Source: Gentiana macrophylla (Eukaryota > Streptophyta > Magnoliopsida > Gentianales > Gentianaceae). From it: 64,000 nucleotides of DNA. Each line of letters starts with the position of its first letter. Within the stretch, counting starts at the first letter, position 1. The notes under the pieces are model-generated. The model ran no database searches and was not told the DNA's origin. It was given only the letters and a program-made list of their open reading frames with translations. Below, piece after piece: positions 1 through 8,922 of this stretch. The position numbers were made by a program, and so were the translations under genes. Location: the NCBI GenBank assembly GCA_026214975.1, contig CM047810.1, positions 96,054,316-96,118,315 on the forward strand. Direction: 5' to 3'.

Positions 1-2
1 TG

Positions 3-458
3 AGGTATGTGAAAGAGGCAGAGACATGTGAGGTGGTTAAGGATGATGATGTTATCACCGAAGAAGTTCAGGTCGAGAAAAAGGTTGATGATTCAGTTTG
101 CTATGCTAAGATTTCAGAGCCAGATACAGAGCTAGAGGAGCGGGAGATTGATTGGCCATCTTTAGTAAAGCCACTGGGAGAGTTGGTAATAGCTGATATA
201 TCGGTCCCGGATTATTACATTCGTCCACTCTGTGAGGATGAATTTTCTACGGTCCAGTTTGTATACTCCTCGATGGATGAACTATATGGAATAGCAAAGA
301 AGATGGTTCGACAGGCTGATAAAAGAAGATTCTCTGGCTGGGAGGAGATAACATCGAGGGCCAAACGAGGTACGTTTCTAGACAATTTAATTTCTTTGGT
401 TCTCGCATTGTTAATTTTTCTTAAGCTATTGATCTTCTTAAGTTCTGATTTTGGTTGA
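3..458 (+). CDS. Unassigned acidic reading frame after pol, open at the window edge
   Basis: The frame is open from base 3, so the protein begins before the window and no start can be assigned. About 150 residues are visible. The first 45 are rich in Glu, Asp, Val and Lys; a more hydrophobic stretch with IDWPSLVKPLGELVIADI follows, then GWEEITSRAKRG. After that the frame becomes a hydrophobic tail (LVLALLIFLKLLIFL) over AT-rich DNA, which may be read-through past a splice site or the true end. Its place between pol and the 3' LTR is where Athila elements carry an env-like reading frame, but I see no feature proving that identity. It could equally be a captured host exon. Confidence 0.35.
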   Translation, partial: RYVKEAETCEVVKDDDVITEEVQVEKKVDDSVCYAKISEPDTELEEREIDWPSLVKPLGELVIADISVPDYYIRPLCEDEFSTVQFVYSSMDELYGIAKKMVRQADKRRFSGWEEITSRAKRGTFLDNLISLVLALLIFLKLLIFLSSDFG

Positions 459-479
459 TAATTTGTAATTAGTCGAGCC

Positions 480-517
480 AAAGACGTAAAACAAAGGCGC
501 TTGGGGGGAGGCAACCC
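480..517 (+). other. Conserved GCGCTT...GGGAGGCAACCC block of Athila-type elements
   Basis: The stretch reads AAACAAAGGCGCTT followed by GGGGGGAGGCAACCCC, in which GGGG and CCCC can pair around AGGCAA. From memory, a very similar block (GCGCTT, TTGGGAGGCAACCC) recurs in plant Athila-type elements downstream of the coding region. It supports the family assignment; its role is not known to me. Confidence 0.5.
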
Positions 518-869
518 CGCCTTAATAAAATTGTGTGAAATAATAATAATAATAGTAATTTGGATACGACTAGTATTAATGAAATGTAGAATCTGTATGA
601 AATATAAACACAAATCACAACCAAGTCTCAGGATGAATGTTTGAATGTCATTAAAAGGAAACGATTAGGTGGTTATCCGAAAATCCCGAGGGAGTACAAA
701 GAAAACATTAAAATACATCATTTCTTGGACTTAGGTTATTGAACCTCGAGGATCTGGGTATAAAAGACTCAATACTCTTTCACACATTTCATTTTATAAT
801 CTAGTCTATTTCAAATTTCTGTCGTTGTAGTATAGTGGTGAGTATTCCCACCTTAATAAAACTGTGTGT
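515..869 (+). repeat. Direct repeat pair CCCRCCTTAATAAAAYTGTGTG
   Basis: Two copies of a 22-bp sequence lie at about 515-537 and 847-869, differing at two positions. The left copy directly follows the GGCAACC block. The right copy directly follows a tRNA-Asp-like sequence and shares the CCC-CCT with it. Confidence 0.7.
821..853 (+). other. 5' half of tRNA-Asp embedded in the element
   Basis: Positions 821-853 begin GTCGTTGTAGTATAGTGGTG and run on to TATTCCCACCT. From memory, plant tRNA-Asp(GUC) starts GTCGTTGTAGTATAGTGGT(A/G)AGTATTCCCGCCT, so about 31 of 33 positions agree, including the D-arm and internal promoter A box. Similarity stops at the anticodon region, and no B box (GGTTCGANNCC) follows, so this is neither a working tRNA gene nor a normal tRNA-derived SINE head. 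The related Athila-type LTR at 57831 is followed by a primer-binding site complementary to tRNA-Asp. Confidence 0.7.
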
Positions 870-1657
870 GTAATAAAAATGAATCTATGAATAAATGACT
901 TGATTATGATATATGCTCATGTGATACTCTCTATGATACGTATATGCTTAGATGTTCTGTGCTTTACCCGTGTGGGTGATTTTTCCATCTAAAGCTATTA
1001 TATAGCCTATCGAATTTTCTGACGTGACAGTGCCATTATCTTATTATTCCCATATCCCTATTGCATATTTTGGTACGAGGACCATGTCCCGTGTTGGCTT
1101 TGTTTTGGTTGTTTTGGTACAGGGATTCGGGATGTGCTTTCTCATGGCTGTTACGGGATTCGATAGCACCTTTCTGCCTCGTTTTATAGCTAAGTCTTCC
1201 TCTCTATCTCATTTACACTCTGAGAATAATGAAAAATCGTAAGTGGGGGGTAGAGTCGTGGTTGGTCTAGAAATGGCAGTAAGTGTTTAAACCCTTAGTT
1301 TTTGATCTTTTTCGAGCATTATTTAGTTGATTAAAATAATCAGATAAGGTATAAATTTCATGGATTTAAAGTCAGTAATGATCAATTTGGATATGTATAA
1401 CAAATTTGAACCGTAAGTGCATTTTAGCCTAAATTTATTTGTGTAACATGAATTCCTTCACGTAAGCCTTTGATATTGAAGCGAAAATTTTAAAACTGTA
1501 TCCATTCAGTATTCTAGTGGTTTATTCTAGAAATAGTAGTAACTTAGTACCTAATTTCTGAACGTGTACTGTGAATATCTGAAGGTTTGAATGTGATAGA
1601 AAGAATGTCAAAATAAGATAAACTATATATATGTCGGTTGTAGCTACCAATGATTTG

Positions 1658-1696
1658 AGTGCGGTAGGGCGTTATCACGAAACGTCCTATACCACT
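1658..1696 (+). other. Stem-loop 1 of a pair upstream of the 3' LTR
   Basis: AGTG (1658-1661) can pair with CACT (1693-1696) across a small internal loop. The inner stem TAGGGCGTT (1665-1673) pairs with AACGTCCTA (1681-1689), with one G-U pair, around the 7-nt loop ATCACGA. The same fold recurs 75 bp downstream and at 57123-57161. Confidence 0.65.
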
Positions 1697-1735
1697 ATGA
1701 GGCTTAAAAGCTCCCGATTGCCTGATGATAGTAGT

Positions 1736-1772
1736 CCAGCTAGGGTGTTATCACGAAACATCCTATTGCTGG
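1736..1772 (+). other. Stem-loop 2 of a pair upstream of the 3' LTR
   Basis: CCAGC (1736-1740) pairs with GCTGG (1768-1772), and TAGGGTGTT (1741-1749) pairs with AACATCCTA (1757-1765), separated only by a TT bulge, giving a 14-bp stem. The loop ATCACGA is identical to that of stem-loop 1. The sixth stem pair is T-A here and C-G in stem-loop 1, a compensated change. Confidence 0.65.
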
Positions 1773-2162
1773 GAATGAGGGCATAAGCAATAAAAAAATA
1801 AAAAATAAAAAAAAAATAATAATAACAACCTAGTTAACTTCTGACTATCCCCAAAGATAAATCGAATGATATGCATTAGGGATTATCCTAATAAGTATAC
1901 GGGAGGGCGTTGTGTGGAATCATTATCGCTTATACCTAGGGAAGTCATTAGGACTGTCTGAATGGATATTTGTGCGTTTGCTTGAATTATTCAAGAGAGG
2001 ATAGTGGAAATTGAAAAGGCTTGTCACACACTCACTCTGTTATACATTTATATTAAGGTTAAAGTGTAGTTATGATTCGAATGGTTGCACCATCTGATTG
2101 TCATTCATATCTTATCTTCATGAATTTTTCCTCATTCATTTTCTTTTATCGCTTATTTTGTT

Positions 2163-2193
2163 CGAGGACGACCAAAAGCTAAGTGGGGGGTTG
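2163..2193 (+). other. Polypurine tract and conserved CGAGGACGA motif before the 3' LTR
   Basis: CGAGGACGACCAAAAGCTAA is followed by GTGGGGGGT and then the LTR start. The purine-rich tract is the expected primer for plus-strand DNA synthesis. A matching AGGACGATCAAAGAGCTAAG lies just before the LTR at 57831, supporting common lineage. Confidence 0.7.
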
Positions 2194-2365
2194 TGATAAC
2201 GGAAAAATTCACTGTTATTTTGATAACAATTTACCCCATTTCTGATATCATTTTGAGTATTTTTATATCGTTTCGAGTCTTTAATTCCTTAGTTTCATAA
2301 AAATATATAAGTAGTAACTATTATGTAAACTATCGTGTTTTTATAAGTTTTTATAAGTTTTTGTA

Positions 2366-2381
2366 CCGGTTTAGTAACCGG
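2366..2381 (+). other. Short hairpin CCGGTT-TAGT-AACCGG in U3
   Basis: A perfect 6-bp inverted repeat with a 4-nt loop. The LTR at 57831 has CCGGGTTAATAACCGG at the matching position (58001-58016), and both are followed by a GTGTCGG/ATT-like stretch. Confidence 0.5.
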
Positions 2382-2623
2382 TGTGTTGTGTCGGATTTAC
2401 GTTTGGTATTTTGGTGGTTCATTGCGTAATCATAAGTGGACCAAGATCCTACGTGAACGACATGTTTTGAGCCCTAAAAGAGGTGTTTAGAGGGTTAGAA
2501 GAAGGTGCCACAAGCTTACGAGTTCAAATGGATCAAATTTTTCTTAAGTACTTAATCGTTACATATTTTCGACGAAGATTTGACCCAGCTTAGAGGCATT
2601 TTCAGGGGATGACTTCTTAATGA

Positions 2624-2866
2624 AAGTTGTAGATCTTCACATAAGCTTTCCAACGCATTTTGAATCAAGTCAATTGGACTTCTACAACTCAAATGGTGGT
2701 CAAGTGGCTAATCGGTTCATATGAGTAGAAATCCCGAAAACGACACGACTTACGAATGGCTCATCAAAACGACATTTTCTGAAGAAGAGTCCTTCATAAA
2801 AGTTGTAGAGTTTTCCGAGAGCTTAATTATGACATTTGGATCACGTCATTTGGAGGTCTACAACTC
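2624..2866 (+). repeat. Two copies of the AAGTTGTAGA...TCTACAACTC module
   Basis: Copy 1 runs from AAGTTGTAGA (2624-2633) through AGCTTTCCAACGCAT to TCTACAACTC (2681-2690). Copy 2 runs from AAGTTGTAGA (2800-2809) through GAGCTTAATTATGACATTTG to TCTACAACTC (2857-2866). In each the two ends are inverted repeats that can pair. Related modules occur in the other two Athila-type LTRs of the window. Confidence 0.65.
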
Positions 2867-2963
2867 GAGATATGAATTTTAGAAGTTTAATATATAATTA
2901 TATAATTATATATACATACGAGCACATGCAGTTAGTTAGAGGTAATGATGAGTAATGATTACA

Positions 2964-2996
2964 CCGGACCGGTCCGGCTCCTTCAAGGACCGGTCC
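2964..2996 (+). promoter_or_regulatory. Palindrome pair upstream of the LTR TATA box
   Basis: CCGGACCGGTCCGG (2964-2977) is a perfect 14-bp palindrome. GGACCGGTCC (2987-2996) is a second copy of its core. They lie 16-50 bp upstream of the TATA box, where a promoter-bound factor would be expected to act; that role is an inference. Confidence 0.6.
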
Positions 2997-3012
2997 GGCC
3001 TCAACATTTGCC

Positions 3013-3020
3013 TATATATA
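3013..3020 (+). promoter_or_regulatory. TATA box of the Athila-like LTR
   Basis: TATATATA in an otherwise mixed-composition stretch, about 16 bp after the palindrome pair and followed by a pyrimidine-rich leader (CTTCTTCTTCTTCC). It fits the U3/R border of the LTR. Confidence 0.5.
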
Positions 3021-3230
3021 CAGAGGTTTTAGCAGATGAAACCTTTGCCCCCTTCTTCGCCCCCTTTCTCTTCTTCTTCTTCCATCTTCTTTATTTTATG
3101 TTGGGGGTCTATATGTAGTTATATATGTAGTTATAATGTCGGTGTAATAACCCGACTAGTTATACTTTTAATATAATTTCATTTCCGCTTTTTATTGCTT
3201 TCTTTTACTTTTATGCAATTAGTATAAATA

Positions 3231-3267
3231 AATATATATATATTATATACATATCTATATCTATATA

Positions 3268-3334
<67 letters not shown>
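3231..3334. repeat. (TA)n microsatellite in the LTR
   Basis: About 100 bp of nearly pure TA, with a few CATA and CTATAT interruptions. Assembly length is uncertain in such tracts. Confidence 0.9.
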
Positions 3335-3337
<3 letters not shown>

Positions 3338-4215
3338 CTTTTACGCACTTTTATTTACGCATTTTTATTTACGCAATTTACTTACGCATTTACTTTTACG
3401 CACTTATATATATATATATGATATATTTTTTCTTTTCATTATAATGAGTAGCTAAAGTAGTCACATAGCCGAATTATGTGAAAACGGGTGAAATTAACCC
3501 TCGGTAGACGAGATGGGAGTTGTGTAGCACGTAATATAATGTTTTAATGATTAATCCACGCCCTAAAACTTATTATAAACGCTTTTGAATTAGATTGATC
3601 ATCTAGTCCATTGTCACACACATCGAACCTATAAATGCATTTTGCGGTGAGATGTGGGAAAAAGGTTTTAGGATCGTTATAGATTCGGCCTAGTTGTTAG
3701 GACCGTTTCCAATATAGAGGTTTGTCATCGTTGTTCGAGCGACTCAAAGAGCGTAATCATGTTAGGTTAATCGGTTTTCTAAAGGGAAAATTAATTAACT
3801 TCACATAGGGTGTTGAGTGAGAGTTGTTCAGATCTTAACACCAGAATTAGGAGTTGGCACCCGTGGATGTCGTTAAAATACTGTGGAAAGGTAGTTGGTT
3901 AAAACACACTCCTAATCAAGTTTTTCCTTGTGGGGAGATAACCTGTTGGATCATAACTCGGCTATGCTTTTAATCTAGTTAGAATAATCTTTACTTTTTC
4001 GCATTAGCTATAACACTCCACTTAAAACTTTGATCGCCTAGACTAAGCACCACGTTCGCTTTGGTACTCACAACCACATTTCTCTTGGGACGACCTCGTA
4101 CTCTGTGCTATCCTAGCAATCGACCCGGTACTCTGTTTGGTTAGAGAGTTAGTTTACCCACAGTTTTGCGAGCTTTTATAAATGTATTTTTAGTGGGTGA
4201 ATTTTTCGCTCATCA

Positions 4216-4418
4216 TCCATCATGATAAAACCAAGCATGTGGACATTGACAGCACTTTCCGAAGGAGAAGATTGATGCCAAGATTATTCAACTCCAAATG
4301 TTCCTCAAAGCAGATCGAATCGTTGATATTCTTACCAAGGCTATTCCACCTCTTATGTTCAAAGAGACTAAGTAGCAAACTTGGTGCATCAACATATACA
4401 AAACCAGGTTTGAGGGGG
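4216..4418 (+). pseudogene. Copia RNase H C-terminus, 5' truncated
   Basis: The translated stretch reads IHHDKTKHVDID early on and DRIVDILTKAI later, matching the copia RNase H end, where H(H/E)-KTKH(V/I)-DIDCHF and an ADI(L/F)TK motif are typical. A frameshift lies between the two blocks (around 4260-4300). Everything upstream is missing because the Athila-like LTR adjoins at 4215. A G-rich polypurine tract (GGTTTGAGGGGG) follows and leads into an LTR. Confidence 0.65.
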
Positions 4419-4787
4419 TGTGGAAATATTACTCGAAATATAACTCAATGAGACTCGATCACGAGGTTTCAACAGGTGCTCAAAGTGATTGCTTGAGCCT
4501 TAGGATTTCGTGCATAATATTTTGTACACCTTATTTAATTGTAAAATTAATTGTAAAAGACATATTAATTGTGAGTCATATAAACAATTAATATGTCAAA
4601 CTCTAGTTTACTTTATGTCATAGACATAACTTTTACTTTTACTTTTGCATGCTTGCCGCCCACATCTACATACTCAAGTGGCACCCCAAGCTAGCTAGCT
4701 AGTCTCTCTATCTCAATTGTATCTATTTATACATCTTTTTTACTCAATGAATAAACTAAGTTGAAGTTTACTCTTGTGTGTATCACA
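4419..4787 (+). mobile_element. 3' LTR of the truncated copia element
   Basis: TGTGGAAATATT follows the polypurine tract; the probable end is ...GTATCACA at 4787, giving TGTG/CACA ends and 369 bp. A CTATTTATAC promoter-like stretch and the late CTCAATGAATAAA are typical of short copia LTRs. The right border is by inspection only. Confidence 0.6.
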
Positions 4788-5481
4788 TTCTCAAACTCTC
4801 TTCGTAAAACAAATACAACGTAAATTTTTTTAGAGCCATAATAACTTATATTTATCCCTGATATTTTAATATTTAATAGTTTATATTGTTGTTGCTTCGA
4901 TGTCATTTTATCTTTTCACGCCGTAACAAAATCTTCAATTACTTTCCTTAGGTGATTAAGATTGAGTGGCTTGGTCGTTGTGGATGATAAGGCTTGGTCG
5001 TTGTGTGTTTTATATATTATTTCATTGGGACAACTTATGATTCATGTTGATGATCGGGATCGAGTTTATTACTTATGTACAAGATATATCATTTTCGCTT
5101 TCTTTCATTCTCGCCATCGATTGCAATAAAACATACATTTATGAGTTTAGATGTTTTTTATTCCACGATGCATTGATCGTTAACGGTCCGTGCAATGCAT
5201 GCACGGGTTATTGACTAGTATTATTATATAGATATAGATTGTCCTACCATTAGAATGATGCGCATAAATTAGGAAACCATTTTTGTTTCCAGTAATATTA
5301 TTTTCTCTTAATAATTAGCAAACCACTTTGTCCCAATAATAGCATTAACTTCCATTAAAAATAATAAATCAATTAAACAAAAGTGCAATTAACAATAGTG
5401 ATCTACGTGTAACAAGTTGCCAAATGATTCTAGGGTATTACACATTTGTCATGCACACAAAGAGAGAGCTTAATATGCATT
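4788..5481. other. AT-rich stretch without a gene
   Basis: No coding potential seen. At about 5265-5330 it contains, in reverse orientation, the same repeat that is found in tandem at 22395-22560. The rest shows no structure I can name. Confidence 0.5.
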
Positions 5482-5489
5482 GTCATGCC

Positions 5490-5992
5490 CAAGGACGGAG
5501 CCATGATTCTGTATTCGGGTGGGCTTGATTTCTTTATAGTGTTATATTATGGAGAATTTTTTTTAGACGTTTAAAATGTAACAATAGAATTCACTCGATA
5601 CTCCTAATATATATATTCTACTCGAGTGTGATAAAATTATTTATACAGTTGTTTTACGGTGCAATTTTTTCTTAAGTTCATAAATTACAACAAAAAATTC
5701 ATTTGATACTTAATATGTGTATTCAGATGAGACGTGTTAATAAAACCGAGTAGTGCCGAGTAAAATTTAAAGGTGGGTTGGACTGGTTAAAATATTAAAC
5801 ATAAATTTAGGTGTGTTTTATTGGCATCACCAAATAGCTTCTAACAATACGATTAAATAAATTTTAATGTAATTAAGAATTTAATTGTGTCAATAGAATG
5901 CATTAAAAATTAATATAAACCTCTGTATAAGTAAAAAGAGAGTGGACTAGGTGGGCTTAGCCACCCCCAGCCACTATACAGCTACATCCTTG
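5490..5992. mobile_element. Non-autonomous hAT-type element, 503 bp
   Basis: Left end CAAGGACGGAGCC and right end GCTACATCCTTG form imperfect terminal inverted repeats (CAAGGAYGKAGC). The 8-bp sequence GTCATGCC is directly repeated on both sides (5482-5489 and 5993-6000), the duplication length made by hAT transposases. GGGTGGGCTTGA inside the left end and GGTGGGCTTAGCC near the right end are in direct orientation. No transposase is encoded. Confidence 0.75.
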
Positions 5993-6442
5993 GTCATGCC
6001 CACAATGTAAGAGCATAATGTGCATTGTCATGCCCACAAGGAAAGAGCTTATCATGTTTGCCAAGACCACATAAAATAAATAATGAAAGAATGTTAACCG
6101 ACCTGCTATATAGTTCGACCCGCGGGTGGGCACCCAAATACCAGCCCAACATCCGCATGAATTAAATTGACCCCAGGCGTGGGGGGCGTCATTGTTGAAG
6201 ATTCTCAATAACTCATAGCGAAATAGAGATATGTCAATACCTAATTAACCAACACTAATCTGACATTCGTAATGCATATGGTCATATTTTGCATCTAAAT
6301 TTACTACCGGACATAAATCAAAACAAGGTAATAATTAATATATTGTAAAAAAAATACTGACTAGAACTTACAAGATAGCATACTGTGCAATGTGTACTGG
6401 AGAGACAATCTGTTGGAATAAAATCGAAAATTGAAACTCACG

Positions 6443-6491
6443 TTGCGGAGTGATTGGTTGCCGCCGCAGCCTGGGCGACGATTCCCATTCT
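6443..6491 (-). CDS. Possible short first coding exon (low support)
   Basis: On the minus strand an ATG in purine-rich context opens MGIVAQAAAATNHSAT and runs into GTGAGT, a good splice donor, inside an island of higher GC than its surroundings. Upstream in the same frame the reading is open for another 20 residues, so this could be an internal part of a longer exon. I found no convincing next exon downstream on the minus strand, where the hAT-type element lies. It may be a gene relic or chance. Confidence 0.2.
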
Positions 6492-7061
6492 TTTCCACCG
6501 ATCGATCCACTTATCCCAATAAAATAAAAACTCCAAAATCGTATGCATGATGAACTAATTACAGAAAATTAAATACGAATTTAATCAATTATCCAATAAA
6601 AAACAATCAATTAAAAATCATAAATTTAACCTAGCCCTTCAATTATATAATCCTTACATTTATTGGATGCCAACTGTGATACGATACGGATTCAGAAAAA
6701 AAGAAACGAATGAAAGATCACCTTGAAAAACATGAATCTACGTTAAAAACTATTACTTTGAAACGAACGAAACTCTAGATTTTTTAAGAAACAAATAGAC
6801 GGACTTATACCTAGAAATCGTAGATCCGTGTGACGATTACTGGTCCGAATCATCTTGATCTACATGTCGTTGATTGTCTAACTTATTCTTGATTTTGATC
6901 AAGAAACGGTGTATCAACCGATTACCGGATCATCTTTATTGTTCCCTTTTTCTCTATTATTTTTCTTCGGCGGCTGATCAACAGTCTTTTCCTTTGTCAA
7001 TTCACGTATACTACTTTGGTAGTACATATAGTGTTAGTAATTAGGGTTTTATTTTCATTTA

Positions 7062-7100
7062 CTTATTATTATTATTATTATTATTATTGTTATTATTGTT
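7062..7100. repeat. (TTA)n microsatellite
   Basis: About thirteen units of TTA, with two TTG variants toward the right end. Confidence 0.9.
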
Positions 7101-7545
7101 AAAAATTCCCAAAATGACTTAAAAGCCCTTAATTACAAAACCGGGGTTTTACACATTATAATGTTTTCTTTAGGATTTTTTTTTGGTGTTTTTCTTTCTT
7201 TCCTTGATTAATTATAGAACACCTGGCATTGCTTTCAACATCGACAGTGTCTTTCTCCGAGGCAAGGTTCATATCTAGTCTTCATCGGGAATACGGTAAA
7301 TAAAACGTACAAGTGATTAATTCTCTAAACATTTACGTGTTAAAGAAAAAAAAAAGCCCAAAGCCCATGTAATAGGTTTGACGAATGGTGAAACAATCAA
7401 CTTTAGCGATCATTTCGGATAGTCTATGACGTGTATCATCGAGAACTCATAATATCATTAAGTACTCCTTATAAAGTAGTTGATGATGGGTCTTTGAATC
7501 TCTCGATTCATATATAGATCGGGTGAATGATAAATTAATATCTAA

Positions 7546-8290
7546 TGTTAATAAAATATGGGTGTAAGAGAAGAGTTGATGGCTTTATCAACTCTACTCT
7601 CACATTGGTGAGATAAGAGTTTTTGGCTCACTATTTAAGGGTCAAGTTGGCACCTTGGAATGTTCCTCAAGGGGCAAGACCATTTTTTGTGTGGGAGGGA
7701 AGACCTAGATGGCTCTTAATTAGATCACCACACGTGTGTGCTGCCGTCTGGTCGGCTCGGTTCGAGTTCGTTGGTGGTTGGTTGGTTACTATATATTTTT
7801 CAGTCAAAATTTATTTAAGAAAATGAAAACAGAAATTAATTTTCATTAACAGCAATTAATGTGGTTTAAATTTACAGGTAACATGTGTGAACAAAATTTC
7901 GGACATGTGATGTAATTGATGTAATCAAGCCGGCCTAATTAGCCGCCTTATTGAGGTTGGCCTTATTAGAGTGTTCTGTAAGTCGGTTTAGCTGACTTAG
8001 ATGGATTGTAAAGAGGGTTGCAAGCTCACCTTCTCCACTATATAAAGAATCATAATGAGTGAGAATTGATTATCGATTTTCTCATCTTCTCACAAAGAAT
8101 CATTATTCATCCATCGAGCTGCGTTGAGTCGAAAAGAAGTCGGAGCATCTAGTAGTTCGTTGGAGCCGAGTTTTTGATGTGCCGCTAAACTCGAGACGTA
8201 GACCGTTGTATCTCGAAAGACAATTGATACAACCATGGGCACGAGATCCAGGCAAATTTATCTAGGGATAGACTGAATACATTTGTTGTA
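7546..8290 (+). mobile_element. Copia-like LTR, probably solo or truncated
   Basis: The stretch starts near TGTTAATAAAATATGG and contains CTCTCACATTGGTGAGATAAGAG, a form common near the start of copia LTRs, then CTCCACTATATAAAGAATC (TATA box about 8037), then a leader ending around GATACAACCATGGGCACGAG. No gag or pol adjoins on either side, and the borders are by pattern only. Confidence 0.4.
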
Positions 8291-8332
8291 ATGGATCACA
8301 CGGAATTAACAGTTTTCGTGAAAGAACCAATG

Positions 8333-8831
8333 TTAAACAATCAAAGAACCAAACAACATAAGTTCACAAACACGGAGATTTAACGTGGTATCCGACATTG
8401 TGTCGACTAATCTACTGACAAAAACGAGGAGTTTATTATCACCAGAAAGTTACAAATTGTTACATTAATGCCGATATTTACAAATTTTTGGAAATCAAAC
8501 CTGAGACGACATTATGACCAATTCTTGATTGACTAAAATACCCCGGATGCAAATTTCCAAATTCGGATGAAAACTACCATGTGTAACGAGAATCTGTGAC
8601 TAAGAGCGGACTGTATGAACACCATATTCAAATGTGATCAACAGACCCAAATGAGAACATCATGCTTGATGCTCACCGAGTGTTCAGAGGTGTATTCCAA
8701 AAGTCAACCCCAACCAGATTCGAGATCTACACGCATTAGTTTAAGTCACCATTTCAAATCTCTACCTTGACTTGAACTATATGCAAACAAATTTCTAGTT
8801 GCACTACCAATTGCCAAATGTGATGTATCAA
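8333..8831 (-). mobile_element. 3' LTR of a minus-strand copia relic
   Basis: Read on the minus strand, the RNase H stop is followed by the purine-rich GAAGAACGAGGAAGTT and then TGATACATCAC, a probable LTR start. It would end near ...AACA at 8333, about 500 bp. The far border is uncertain. The stretch AACACGGAGATTTAACGTGG near its end is of a type common in copia LTRs. Confidence 0.4.
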
Positions 8832-8922
8832 ACTTCCTCGTTCTTCGATTTAATGACTTTGGTTATTCAAAGATGTCCACACACAATTGAAACTTGTTGT
8901 TCGAATGATTTAGTGAACATAC
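8832..8922 (-). pseudogene. Minus-strand copia RNase H, last residues
   Basis: On the minus strand the frame reads the FTKSF motif, the usual end of copia RNase H, and stops 13 residues later. The preceding residues (NTDNNPAS) lie 6.4 kb away at about 15335-15370, because the plus-strand copia element inserted exactly here. Joining the two sides across the CATAC duplication restores the frame. Confidence 0.7.

Larger units (their letters stand above)
1..2193 (+). mobile_element. Athila-like Ty3/gypsy element, 3' internal region
   Basis: This is the part of a gypsy element between pol and its 3' LTR; gag and pol lie outside the window. The assignment rests on three things seen here: a polypurine tract next to an LTR start at the right end, a GGGAGGCAACCC block around 480-517 that I recall from plant Athila-type elements, and homology of 1634-1715 with the same position of a second element at 57092-57183. 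Apart from the partial reading frame at 3-458 there is no credible coding sequence. The region also holds a tRNA-Asp half and two stem-loops, listed separately. Confidence 0.7.
2194..4215 (+). mobile_element. 3' LTR of the Athila-like element
   Basis: The LTR starts TGATAAC directly after the polypurine tract and ends about ...CTCATCA, giving TGAT/ATCA ends as in the solo LTR at 34033-36015. Length is about 2.0 kb. Its last third (from about 3450) is alignable by eye with the solo LTR: AGCTA, GTGTAGC(A/G)CGTAAT, AAATG(C/T)AT, TTGCGG(T/C)G, GATGTGGGA-like blocks, and near the end CGACCCGGTAC...GGTTAGAG. It contains two copies of an AAGTTGTAGA module, a palindrome pair, a TATA box and a long (TA)n tract. 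It abuts a copia RNase H fragment, so it probably inserted there, but its left flank is outside the window and the duplication cannot be checked. Confidence 0.75.
6001..7545. other. Anonymous AT-rich region
   Basis: No gene is certain. The start repeats the flank of the hAT-type element: GCATTGTCATGCCCACAA at 6025-6042 resembles 5478-5491, so the insertion target was itself locally duplicated. One possible minus-strand exon is listed separately. 6500-7050 is AT-rich with no convincing frame; a (TTA)n tract lies at 7062-7100. Confidence 0.5.

Noticed and set aside
821..900. Possible tRNA-derived SINE or tRNA gene at the tRNA-Asp-like sequence
   Set aside because: Only the 5' half and A box are present; no B box, no anticodon stem, and no A-rich tail or duplication follow.
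7623..7826. 67-residue plus-strand frame
   Set aside because: Lies inside a copia-like LTR and has no domain; treated as chance.
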